Shown one piece after another: positions 1 to 10,816 of a DNA stretch of 64,000 nucleotides. The notes beneath the pieces were generated by a model. That model saw nothing but the letters and a program-made list of their open reading frames with translations, made no database searches and was not told the origin of the DNA. The stretch spans positions 5,208,001 to 5,272,000 of the forward strand of contig JACGWO010000010.1 in the NCBI GenBank assembly GCA_034509735.1, given 5' to 3'. Source of the DNA: Sesamum alatum (Eukaryota > Streptophyta > Magnoliopsida > Lamiales > Pedaliaceae). Positions within the stretch are counted from its first letter, which is position 1, and every line of letters starts with the position of its first letter. Made by a program: the position numbers and the translations under genes.

Positions 1-519
1 ATTCGTTAAACTGTAACAATGAGCTATGCCATTGCTCAAGCACATTAGAATCAGAGTCAGAGGTTTGACAAGCTCCTTGTAGTTAACACTGAAATATATT
101 CACGCCCTTTAGGGTGTAGAACCTATATGAATCTGCGAGTGTGTGTATGAATAACAAATCTGGTAATCTGTGATCTCTCTTTTGTAGTTGTTGGACAGAG
201 TCACTGGCAGCAGGCAGATTATATTTTGTAAACACAGTCAAATTTTCTATGGATGTGGTATAGAGATCATATCGTCATCTCTCTTGATTTTTGTTTCCAG
301 AAGTTGCATGTAAAAGTTGTTTAAGAGGCCAACTTTTGGGTTTGATTTTTCTCTCTTGAGTCTGAGATCATAGCTGTAAGTCTATTTAGCATTGATAGAC
401 TAAGTCTAGTTGTTATTTACTAGTTCATGCTCTCTTATGTTACTTCTTCCTTAACTCATAATTTTTCTGCCTTTTTATTATTTCTTGCTTGAAATAACAA
501 ATCATATATCTACTTGCAG
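1..519. other. Left edge, probable intron sequence of a plus-strand gene
   Basis: No long open frame is present. The stretch is T-rich in its second half and ends in a good splice acceptor (TACTTGCAG at 511-519). It may be intron or upstream exon sequence of the gene whose last exon follows. An open stretch of about 40 codons near 190-310 has no clear splice borders and was not called. Confidence 0.3.
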
Positions 520-653
520 ACAAGCATGCTGCTTACAACCCGAGCTCGACAAAAGGAGCCAGCCGTGTTGTACCAGCACATCGCAGGTTCCTATTTGTAC
601 CCAGGTTGTTTAATCAACTGCGGGACTTTATCAATGACCAGAATCTTGTTTGA
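520..653 (+). CDS. Possible 3'-terminal exon of an unrecognised gene
   Basis: After the acceptor at 511-519, the frame entering one base into a codon stays open for 44 codons and stops at TGA 651-653. The peptide is basic and rich in Arg, Phe and Asn, and ends in FINDQNLV. Its composition looks like coding sequence, whereas the AUG-initiated frame over the same bases does not. I do not recognise the family. The rest of the gene would lie to the left of the window. An alternative is that this is chance open sequence, since there is no upstream exon here to join it to. Confidence 0.35.
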
Positions 654-1314
654 CAGGTCGAAAGTAAGAGGAGCGGTTTTAGATGACACTGAAGATGATG
701 CATAATATGAATGGATCCTGTGCATGTTTGAGTTGGGCTTAAAATTATTAGCTTTTGTTCTGTTCTTCATACAGATTCATCATGCAGAAGTGCGTGGGTG
801 CCAGGATTCAACTGATTCTGAGCAGTAGTAGTTACTGTGGTTATTCCAGGGAGACCAGCCAATCACGTATTTAATTACATGGGTGTATTCAAATTTGGAA
901 AGGGAAATATCAGTCATGCTGCATATTTTGATGTGTGTCTATTGTAACTGCTTGTACAGATTTTAGTGATACACTGATTTCGCTTGTGACTGAACCGTGG
1001 AAGAGCGCTCAGATGGAAATCTTGTACATATCTTGTCAGAGTGCTACTTTTGAAATCGAAAACTTGTTTGGTCCACCCATTTTGTAATTGTGACTTTATT
1101 GGTTTCGTACATATACCAGTGTGCTTGCAAACTGCTGGTATAATTTTGAAATTACAAGTAAATGTCACGCTGAATTCCCTTTTGCTTTGGCAAGAATCCA
1201 TGTAATGTGCACAGTTGTTCAAGCTTTGGAACTGAGGTGTTAAAAAACGCCACACACATACCTCCTTGTTTGGCGAGTTCCAATGATCGTATTTTGAAAC
1301 TCTGTTGAACTTGT

Positions 1315-2480
1315 TCAGAACAGGCACCCCCTTTGTCCTCTCGACTTGCAGTTCTCCTTGCTGAAGGACCATTGAGAAGACATCAAGGTATTCCCTGCCA
1401 AACTGCACAATTAAGAGTTGATTAAGTACAAAAGGCTATTTATGCTTATTTCTAGGTGTTGCGTCTCTGCTAAATATGCATATCCCACACCCTATTTGCA
1501 GCTTGTTTTATCAATTAAAACTAGTAACCGCGAGGAAAATTATTTGATGTGTAAATTTAATGGCAAATTTTCTTAGCCCTTTGTTCTTTGACATGTAGGT
1601 ATTCATTTGATGCTTCTAGACTTTTGTGTTCTATTCAGTCTGTGAATTAGGTTCACTTTCATGACAATATAATTTTTCTGTGCCGTTATTGATCATTTGA
1701 TTTTCCAATAAACCATTTCTATCTTTTAGGACCAGATTATTTTGTTTAGCTATAGTAAGACTTCTACTGCTAAGAGCAAAAATTACTAAATGCATACCTG
1801 GTTCTATTGCTACTGATATCACTTGTGCTTCTGCTGATACTTGTAGTGTTCTGCTTATCTTTTAGAGCTAAAGATATCGTCTTCCACCAGTTTTTAGCTG
1901 CTCGTTTCTCAGATCCCTCCAATGATTTCCCGGGACAAGGTTTTGGATGTTTTCTCGTCTTGGGTTTCTTCTTGGAACTCAGAGACGCAGGTAAGAACAT
2001 CTTTAGCAAGAAAACCTCACTCTCCATGCTCTCAGTCCTGCATATTTGCCTATTCTTGGTTTTCTGACTATTCTGCGATATTCCACTTTCTGTCTTATGC
2101 TTCAATTTCTTTTCTTCTACTATCACTTCCTTCTCCTGCACCTCCTCCATGTTTTGCTGATCATCAACTATGTCTTTCAGTGTCAATTCGTACGAAGATT
2201 CTGGCAGGTCTTGGATCATCTCCATGAGCTCCCGTCTACCATCCACGATGGCCCTCAATCGTGAAGCTGGAGACAGACAGCTAAACTCGTGTTTGCGTGG
2301 CAGCAAACGGGACGTTTCTCGCCTGCAATCAACTGGCGCCCTTGTCCATAACGGAGGAGAATAAGCTCCCTCTCGATCTTCAACAAGCCTTTGACCTTCA
2401 AAGGAAGCACCACAACTACGACGATCAACCGGTAACGTTTCTTCCCAAAACTCAAAATCACTTGATGACCTTCCCATCAT
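1315..2480 (-). CDS. Two-exon plant protein of unknown function, 256 residues
   Basis: Minus-strand gene: exon 1 is 2480-1798, exon 2 is 1402-1315. The donor reads CAG|GTATGC and the acceptor TTGTGCAG; the two exons join in phase (683 + 88 nt) to give 256 codons and a TGA at 1317-1315. The protein starts MMGRSSSDFEFWEE. Its most gene-like segment is at about 83-108 (RRELMEMIQDLPESSYELTL and onward), followed by a highly charged stretch (110-150), a Lys/Pro-rich basic region (165-200) and a short tail ending RGQRGCLF. No signal peptide or membrane segment is visible. The FEFW start and the ELMEMI...ESSYELTLKDIV segment recall small plant-specific families I know only as uncharacterised. A weak TATA-like run lies at 2561-2573. 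Reading through the donor instead gives a 236-residue protein with a less plausible tail. Confidence 0.7.
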
Positions 2481-2594
2481 GCAAAATGCTAACAGCCCTT
2501 TTAGCTCATACCAAAATGCTTCACCTTTGTTATCATTAAACCAAAATGGGCTTGAAGCATGTATATATATATTGGTGATGAGACATTAGTCAAA

Positions 2595-3115
2595 GGGATA
2601 ATTACACGGCCCTCTCCTGAGATTTGGTGTAATTACACGTCGACCTCTAGTGGTTGGAAATTATATCTAGTACTCTTAATGTTTGTTTCCGTCTAACGAG
2701 TCCATTCGTTGGTGAAAATTTACTGAATTTGTTGATAATTGCAAAAATATTAAATGAAAATTCACGTTTACTCCCAATTGACTTATTACAAATCAAATAA
2801 ATATTTTTCTGATCAAATTACCTTTATACATCAACACGTTAATACATGTGAGGAGTGATATCTTAACCTTTATAATGTGTAGTTTGGCAAGAAAAGATTT
2901 ATTTGGGCTGTAATAAATTAGTAATAAGTTAATCGAGGGTAGACATGATTTTTTATTCATTTTTTTTTTTTGTTTATATCAACAAATTCGTTGAATTTTA
3001 CTAAAAGAAGAATCTATTTGTTAGACAGGAACATATTTCAGGAATATTAGATTTAATTTTTTAAATTACAGGAGATCTATGAATAATTATGCCAAATCTT
3101 AGGGGTGTAATTATG
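2595..3115. mobile_element. Inverted-repeat element (MITE-like) with 9-bp target duplication
   Basis: The ends are inverted: it starts GGGATAATTACACGG and ends near GGTGTAATTATG. It is flanked by TTAGTCAAA at 2586-2594 and again at 3116-3124. No coding capacity. The terminal sequence, which reads like an AT-rich tract with CCTGAGRTTTGG inside, recurs in several other elements of this window. A 9-bp duplication fits Mutator-type insertion. Confidence 0.75.
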
Positions 3116-3124
3116 TTAGTCAAA

Positions 3125-4135
3125 TGGCATTCTTCTGCAATGTGTTCAAAGTCTTTGCCGTCTACAAAGGGTCAACTAGAAAGTGTGTTTCTGCTCTTCA
3201 AATTTCTTACAATTGTGCTTGAGGAAATTCTTGGGGGTCCAGAGCCCCACCTTGATTGTCCTTTTCCTTTGTTTTTGATAGTTACTTTGGTTGTCTTTTC
3301 ATACAAATGGTCTCGACTATTACAAAGAATTAGATGTTATAACTTTATTATTCTAGCGTCAGATTCGGTCATGAAAACGGAAATGAAATGCATCATAGGT
3401 AATACGGAGGCACATGATTGTCATCAGACCAATTAGTTATCGTCGCACGCGGTCTACTAGAGCATAAAGAAGAACTGTGCTGTGAAATGAAAGAAAAAAA
3501 ATTATGAAAAAAACAATATGTGGTGTGAAGAATAGGAAAGAAAGAAGTATGTAAAGGAAACAAAATAGAGTGAGGTGAGAAAAATGGAGGGTAACGAGTT
3601 GAAAGAAAACAAATGTAATTGTGAAATTATTAAAAAATATTGAAATTATTAATTTTCTTTTTATGGGGTGAAATGAATTTAAGGTAATTTTGGGTATTCA
3701 AAGTTGGTATGATAAAATGGTTTCTTTTATAATAGTATAGATGACCATCAACAAAACCGGGAGAAGTACCACTATGAGTCTCTAATATCCTTGAGAAATG
3801 AACGCAAAGGAAATATAAAATTCAATTACGATACAATGCTGCAATTAGCCATCAAATCGTGCGTTCGTTGCTTTTACGATATGGTTTCATGCATAAAGGA
3901 ATTAATTGAATCGAGGAGTTGGACCAACATTTGGTGAACGTAGTTGGTGCAGATAATGTGAACATTTTCAAGAAAATTCTCGTTCCAAACAGATAGGAAA
4001 TGGTTACAAGTTGCCCGGCAAGGTGGAAGACGTTATACTATTGTAACATGTAGCAATAAACATCCTAGGTCTTTTGTACATATTACTATTAGTGAGTTTA
4101 ACTTGAGCTCAATTTGAATGCAAATAGAGGTTCAC

Positions 4136-4172
<37 letters not shown>

Positions 4173-4980
4173 CTTGAAGTATTTCGAGATTGTTATTTTA
4201 TCAGTAATTTAAATTTCCGAGTAATTACAACGAGCTCTGCGAGATTTGTTATAATTATAAATACTCAATCATTTGAAAATTTCCAATACTTTCTTAATTT
4301 TAGCGTCTGTTAATTAGTCTATTTCATTGGTCCCAATTATGTTTTTATTCATTTTTTGTGGTGAATTGTTGTAAATTATGAAATGATTTTATTTATTTTA
4401 TTTTTTAAAATCTTTATATGGACAAAAAGGCAAGAAGAAAATTTCCCCTCAAAAACTTATTTTCAATTTTTTTTTAACAGAGTAAAAACAAGATGGGCAG
4501 ACTCAACATCCCATTCAAGAAATTATAATTTCATCAAACATCGAAAATATTTTAATTTCTCAAATAATAATGGAATATTTATAATTATACCAAGTATTAG
4601 TAAATTTTGTTATAATTTATCCTTAAAATTTTAAATGGTAAGTTGGGATTTATGAAATTCGTCGTACTTTTCTAATCGAGATCTACGGTGGTAGATAAAC
4701 TTGAATAAAATTATAGCCTTGGAAATAAAATATAGATTGAACGTATAATCTCAATCCATTCGGCTTGATTGATGCTCTTAATTTTGTCAAACTATATTTT
4801 TATTTAAAAAAAAAGTAGAGGTTAGAATATTTTTTTCTCTTGATTTTTTCCCAAGGTGAGATGGGATCCTCCTGCAGTCCGGCAAACGAAAGATACAATC
4901 AGAAAAGTCCATGACCCAATCAAGAAAATTCTGTAAATGTTCTGTCAATCTCACAGCAAGAAATATAATATTTAATTATA
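3125..4980. other. AT-rich intergenic DNA, no gene seen
   Basis: No convincing ORF or RNA gene. An uninterrupted (AT)n microsatellite lies at about 4138-4169. A 115-codon open frame at 3089-3436 begins inside the preceding element and resembles no protein. Confidence 0.6.
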
Positions 4981-4984
4981 GTTA

Positions 4985-5260
4985 ATTATTATAATTAATA
5001 ATAAATACTCATAATAAGTAATTATTGATCACGATCATACAACGACTATTGATCATGATTTTTGCGAGGGTGGCTAAAACATTTGTCATGGCTGAAAGCT
5101 ATGACAAATGTTTTTACTATTGCTCTTAGTTATGACAAATAATTTTTCATAGTGGAAAAATTAGTTTTTGCAACGATTTTATTTACTGTGGTTAATAATA
5201 AGTATTTACCATGATTTTTAGATAGTCATCAAAATTGTAGCCAATGATAATTTTTTTTTA
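4985..5260. repeat. Dispersed 'TGATTTTTGC / GCTAAAACATTTGTCATGG' repeat, partial copy
   Basis: This is one of several diverged copies of a repeat built from alternating CATGATTTT and AACATTTGTCATGG motifs. Other copies are near 35370-35700, 37690-37980, 42060-42350, 56930-57490, 57590-57860 and 59490-59760. One copy (35370) begins CACTACAAAAATTT and the one at 37980 ends GTGCAGTG, so the family may be a non-autonomous CACTA derivative. Confidence 0.45.
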
Positions 5261-5290
5261 AGTATCTTCTGCATTTGACTCCATCTTGAT

Positions 5291-5997
5291 GGGTTAAATA
5301 TAATTTAACCTCTCCAATTATATTATGGGTCTCATTTATTCTCTTAAACTAACAATTGTAACACTTAACGTTCTTGAACTAAATATTTGAAAAAGATTGC
5401 CCTTGTAAAAATATATATTTAAATCACAAATATTTTTTAAAATTTTCATCTTAATTTCAATATTACGTAATTAAACAAATATATTTCAATTTAATAAAAG
5501 TGATTATTAGTTAAGTAAATGAAACTTCAAAGACTAAAGATTAAGTAATATATGAGTAAATAAACTCACAAAAATTTCGAATGTAAGAAACTATTATTAA
5601 TTTTTGAAACTTAAATTAACAAGTACTCAATCTAAATACGATTAGATAGTAGATGAATAATTATATCTCCATTATCAAATATATACCTTCATGATTAGTA
5701 TTTGTTTTGTATATATCATACTAATTTATTACTTTAATTTGATCTATAATGCTCAAGTTAGTAATTACTCCCTATGTGTTAATTAAGAATATTTTTTGTT
5801 CTAGGTGAAAGATAATTTGATATTAAATTAATATGTAAAATATTTAAAATATATTAGGAACATACAAATATATATGACATGCATAAGGGGTATATTTGTC
5901 CCAATAATTAAATCAAGGAGGGAAATGTTACCTATGTTAGTTTAGGGGGGTGAATTAAACTTGGAGTACAGTTGAAGGGGTAAGTGTATTTAACCCT
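5291..5997. repeat. Inverted-repeat element, about 0.7 kb
   Basis: The left end reads GGGTTAAATATAATTTAACC, and the right end is its approximate reverse complement (GTGTATTTAACCC). The interior is AT-rich and non-coding. No clear target duplication was found. Confidence 0.5.
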
Positions 5998-6152
5998 AGT
6001 TAAATGCTGGCAAACTAGCAAGCATGAATGCAAATTTTAGCCAAAATTGATTTGAATCAATTGCATTATAAGTATATTTATTTATCATGTAATTGATATA
6101 TAAATCGAGAAGAGTGCTCAACTATATGAAAGTGTAATTATACTTGTTATGT

Positions 6153-6410
6153 AGCTTAGTTGGCGAAGCTGAGGTCCCCATGATCCTAGAGGTTATCGGT
6201 TTGAACCCCTGCGTGGGTTGATGTTATTTCTACTGTATAGTAGGTATGATTTACTGCTGTAATATCTAGGTGTTAGTTTATGTAATATTATTGATTTGAT
6301 TGTTTGTAATTGTCTCTGTTCGATAATTGATAGCCGACATGACTGAATGTAATCGCTTTACTTTCGATTAATAAAATTCACCGCTTCCAATTCAAAAAAA
6401 AATAAAATTA
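6153..6410 (+). mobile_element. tRNA-derived SINE with long target duplication
   Basis: The 5' end carries RNA polymerase III promoter boxes: box A-like TAGCTTAGTTGG (from 6152) and box B-like GGTTTGAACCC (around 6200). The tail ends in an A-rich run (TTCAAAAAAAAATAAAA). Flanks are near-identical 17-bp direct repeats, AATTATACTTGTTATGT at 6136-6152 and AATTATACTTATTATGT at 6411-6427, as made by LINE-driven target-primed insertion. It is not a functional tRNA: no cloverleaf acceptor stem forms. Confidence 0.75.
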
Positions 6411-6631
6411 AATTATACTTATTATGTGATTAGTTAAACTCCATCAAATTTACTTTAAACAAGATTTGTTCCACACTTGACATTGTTGGATTATCCTATT
6501 AAACAATAAAAAGGTCTCTATCTTGACCTATTTCTATAGGAACTCAAAACAAGAAGTCTTTGTTAACTGAGTCCTTTTACATGATTTTTTTTTTATAATT
6601 TAATTTAACTTGTACACTGCGTTATGTATAT

Positions 6632-6900
6632 AGGGAAAATTATAATTTACTCCCATATGATATTGTAAATGAGTAATTAATCTTCGTATAAAAAATCAAA
6701 TAATAATTTACCTTCCTGTGCTTTTTAAAATGAAATAATTTACCTCCCCGTGTTTCTTAAAATGAAGTAATTTACCTCGTTCGACATGGAGGTAAATTGC
6801 TTCATTTTTAAAAATTTAGGGAGGTAAATAACTATTTCTTTTTCATAGGGGGTAATTTGCTCATTTACAATATCATATGGGGGTAAATTGCATTAACCCT
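6632..6900. repeat. Short inverted-repeat element (MITE-like)
   Basis: Left AGGGAAAATTATAATTTACT and right ...AAATTGCATTAACCCT are imperfect inverted copies. The stretch CATATGATATTGTAAATGAG occurs in both arms in inverse orientation. It is non-coding, and the whole could fold into a hairpin. Confidence 0.6.
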
Positions 6901-7369
6901 ATTGATATATATAACTTTTTCTACACAAAAATCACATTTTTACTAGGAAATTTATTATCTTTAATATTTAGATCAAAATAGGGGTCAACCCCAAAATGGA
7001 AGTACATTCAAGAGCTCAAACTTTGAAAGACTTGATAAATAATCTTAAAACATACAAAACTATCAAATCTACTTGAATTTTATGTTCATTGCCTTCATAT
7101 TCTCAAACTTTAAGAGACTAGGCCTTTATATTCAACATAATAAACTTCACTAATATAAATAATATGACTTGAACATTTTATGGAAACTTCTATTTGTTTT
7201 GAAAAAGTGGACAATGGAATTCATGACCAAGACTTATGTTTATTCTCCCTAGTCAACTCAATTGTGGAACAAAATAAACGTAGTAATTAGTTCAAATTGC
7301 CTTTATAATCAAGAGAGAGAGGATCCCATCGGTCGTGGAGTTTAGAAACTTCGCTTAACCTTGTCAAAA

Positions 7370-7745
7370 TTTTGATAAAATTGTAAATTTAGTTCGATAA
7401 TTTAAGGTTATTTCAAACTTGATTCATCGCTTTATTAGATTTTAAATTTAACTCTATGTTTTGTTAAAAGCTGCACAAAAGCCAAAAAGTTGCAAAAAAA
7501 ATCCCTCCCACTAACAGACATTAAAATTAACGGCTGACCATTCTTTTTACCTAGATGCACGTGGCTTTCACATGGATTCCCCACTGTTAATTTTGACGCC
7601 TGTTAGTGTTGGGCCTTTTTTTTTTCCAACGTTTTGACCTCTTTTTACAACTTTTTAACGGAATATGAGGCTAAGTTTATCGGGTCAAGTTTGAAATCGC
7701 CCTAAACTGTGAGATTAGTCTTCCAATTGTGCCTCAAAATTCAAT
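7370..7745. repeat. Inverted-repeat element
   Basis: Sequence around 7395-7480 reappears in inverse orientation around 7640-7720 (for example AAGTTTGAAATCGCCCTAAA against TTAAGGTTATTTCAAACTTG). The interior has a second inverted pair around CCCACTAACAGACATTAAAA. Non-coding. Confidence 0.5.
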
Positions 7746-8072
7746 ACTCATTGCAAATTCATCAAATTTATCCCATACTGAAACTCAAAACCTATATTTA
7801 TATAACTATAAATTTCACAATCATTTTTTATATCTAAGTTTGTTTATTTGTCCTAAGAGATTTAAATAAAATAATATAAAGAAACTAAATTTTATTTTAT
7901 CTAGTAAATAAAATTGAATTATAAAACTAACAAAAGAACAAGTTGGTTAAAATCGAAGTACATAAATTTAAAATCAATAACATAAAACATAAAAACAGTA
8001 GGAATTGGGAAGAATTATAACCTTGTGTTAACTGTTGAGAAAATCACAAGATGGAGCAAAGTTTTCTTTTCG

Positions 8073-10235
8073 GAGGATAATTGCAATTTTGGTCCCTAAA
8101 CAAAGTCACTTATGTAGTTTTGGTCCTCAGACAATATCAGGTTGTAATTTTGGTCCTTAAACTGTCATTTTTTTGGCACTTTTGATCTTTCCGTTAAAAT
8201 TTCCGTTAAACTTAATGAAAACTTCATTTGAAGTGGAAAAAATTGCTATTTTTCTCTCATTTTGTGGTATTTTTTAAGTTTTAGTCTACACTCATTTTTC
8301 CTATTTCTCTTCAAACTTCAAGAGAGAATAAATAAAAAAATAAAAAGAAGAACTCAAGCAACAAATTTTTTAAATAACTTAACAAAAAAAATTGATAACT
8401 ATGGAAAAAGAGACCTCTGCCTAAAAATCTTAATAAATTTTCATTGAAAGTGGAAAAATTTGTTGTTTTCTTAACAAAAAAAGTGGGCATTTACTAGGGT
8501 TATTTTCATTTTGGTCCATGTATTTTTAATTGATTTTCAAAATGGTCTAATTCTTTTTTATATTCTTTAATTTCATCCTTCTAGTGGAATTTTGACTAAT
8601 TTTTGGGTCAAAAATGATCTTTGTCAAAAATGCCCCCAAAAGTTTTAGTAAAATAAGCACAATTGCAAAGGCATCCCCCTATTTTCAAATTCAATTTCAA
8701 TTTAGTTCCTTATGATGGTTAGAAAATTATGACTATTGGAATTTGACCATTTGAAAGCCACTATTGAGTATTGACAGTTAAAATTTGACCTTTTGTCAAA
8801 TATACTCCCTTATAATATATTGTACAATTAGAAATTAAATGTACAAATTAATTTGACAAAAGCAAGAAAAATGCAGTAAGAAGTTTGCAAGTATCCAATA
8901 GCAATCAACCCATATTATTTTTTTTAACTATTTCACATAAAAATCAATCATCAACCACGTATCATTTCCAACCAATTATTGTTTATACATTGATTATGTC
9001 TTCTTAAATTCAACCAACTACAATATCAATGGAGCAACGATAAAAAGTATATAAGATATGTCATAATATATATTATGCCTGTATATTCAGATATGCCGAT
9101 CAGTATAAAAACTATCTATACTTTTATATAATTGAAAAGCATCCTTTTGGTGTCTTTTTTTTATTTTTTATTTTGGTATGTCAATTTTTAATTTTTTTTT
9201 TTATTTTGTTAATCTCTATTTTACTCTCACTCTCTCAACTCAACTTCCTATTCTCTATTTTATTAATTTTCACATTCTTTTTTTTCTCTCATTTTTTCAA
9301 TAACTCTTCATAACCTTTATATATTCTTCAAACAATTTTTATTTATCTAATTAATATATTTTTAAAATAATAATTAATTATTTTTTTAAGTTTAAAAATA
9401 ATTATACACACACATTTGAGTGTGCATATATTAGTATCAGATAATACCATAATATATACCATGCCATAATATTTACAAACCACAATTTTTTTTTTATAAA
9501 TATAAAAAAAAGTACAAAAACACCCCTCAATTGGAGGGAAAATTGACCAAAATTCCACAAAATGGACGAAATTAAAAAATAACAAGGACTAAAATGAAAA
9601 TAACCCGCATTTAATATTTTTCTTAATAAATAGCAGAACAAAATAAGGGAAAATGTTGATCATTTCTTGATTTTTGACTGTCAATCTTGTACTGCATGCA
9701 TATTTTACCATAAAATTGATATCTCTAACTCAAAAATAGGAGTAATGAAAGTATCTGCATTGCAAAGGAAGAGACACTTAAACTAAATATTCCCTAATAT
9801 TTTCAACTAGTGCTGGAACATCTTACCATGAAGGAACTACCAAATTTTGTATACTTTTCCCGTTAAGAAAAATAGTAAATTTTCCACTTTAAATGAAAAT
9901 TTATTAAAATTTTAAGCCAGAAGTCTCTTTTTCCAAAGTTATCAATTTTTTTGTTAAGATTATTTAAAAATATTTTGCTTAAATTTATTTATTTTTATTT
10001 TATTCTCTCTTGAAGTTTGACGAAAAATAGAGAAAATGAATGCATTGGACTAAATCTTGAAGAATACCACAAAATGGGAGAAAAAATAACAATTTTTTTT
10101 CACTTTAAATGAAATTTCGTTTAAGTTCTCAAAAATTCTAGCGGACGGACCAAAAGTAGCAAAAAAATAACAGTTTGAGGACCAAAATTACAACCTCAAA
10201 TTATTTGAGGACCAAAGTTGCAAAGCCGTTGCCTC
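8073..10235. mobile_element. 2.1-kb element with about 0.4-kb inverted arms and a nested insertion
   Basis: The left arm (about 8073-8480) and right arm (about 9855-10235) are diverged inverted copies. Each holds the 'TTTTGGTCC' terminal region and a block related to TCTCTTGAAGTTTGA / TCAAACTTCAAGAGAGA. The space between is largely filled by the separate element at 8497-9606. No transposase frame is present, so it is non-autonomous. Confidence 0.6.
8497..9606. mobile_element. Nested inverted-repeat element with 10-bp target duplication
   Basis: It begins GGGTTATTTTCATTTTGGTCC in one arm and ends in the inverted equivalent (GGACTAAAATGAAAATAACCC). It is flanked by GCATTTACTA (8487-8496) and GCATTTAATA (9607-9616), a duplication of about 10 bp with one mismatch. 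Small open frames inside (9343-9641) are AT-rich noise. Confidence 0.65.
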
Positions 10236-10816
10236 CTTCGTCTACGAGTCTTCGTTCCTTAACTGATACATTGTCGTCAAATATCAAGTTGCTAGCTGAT
10301 GAAATGGACATGGACTTATAATTAAAAAAAAAATTAATCGAAATGAGCATCAGGCCAAAGTCATGCCAATTCCCAGTCAATACCTACGTTCCTAACAATC
10401 ATATAAAGAAAATATTGATCATGGGCTAACAGCCCTCGGTCCTGGGCCAAGTCCTGTCGATCGCTGAGCTTGACAGAATTCCTCGATCCAAAAAGAGAGA
10501 TTTCCCGGAAAGAACAAAAACTCTAGTAGTATTAGCTAAACTATCAATTTTCAATGCTCACATTAGAAACCAAGATATTCACATAGCTTTCTTCTCAGGA
10601 AAACGCATTTCAACCCACCGTGCCAAGAATCGCCAACAACATCTTCCTTGTCACCTCAAACAACATCTTCTCCTTCTCTTGAAATAGAAGGTTGAAGCCT
10701 GAGTCGGGCTGCATTTTTCCTTTGGTTTACTCGATCAAAATCTCACGAATACGGGCTGATTCCGTTGTAAGTTAGATGCTGAACTTGGGAGATTAAACCC
10801 CTTATGCTTAATCAGA
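10236..10816. other. 3' flank of the PPR gene, no other feature seen
   Basis: Ordinary AT-rich sequence downstream of the minus-strand PPR stop. It probably includes the gene's 3' UTR. No repeat with a partner in this window was recognised. Confidence 0.5.

Noticed and set aside
3089..3436. 115-codon plus-strand ORF
   Set aside because: It starts inside a MITE end, has no family resemblance, and its codon use looks random.
6150..6225. tRNA gene
   Set aside because: Box A- and box B-like motifs are present, but no acceptor stem or anticodon arm is seen; the tail and target duplication show a SINE.
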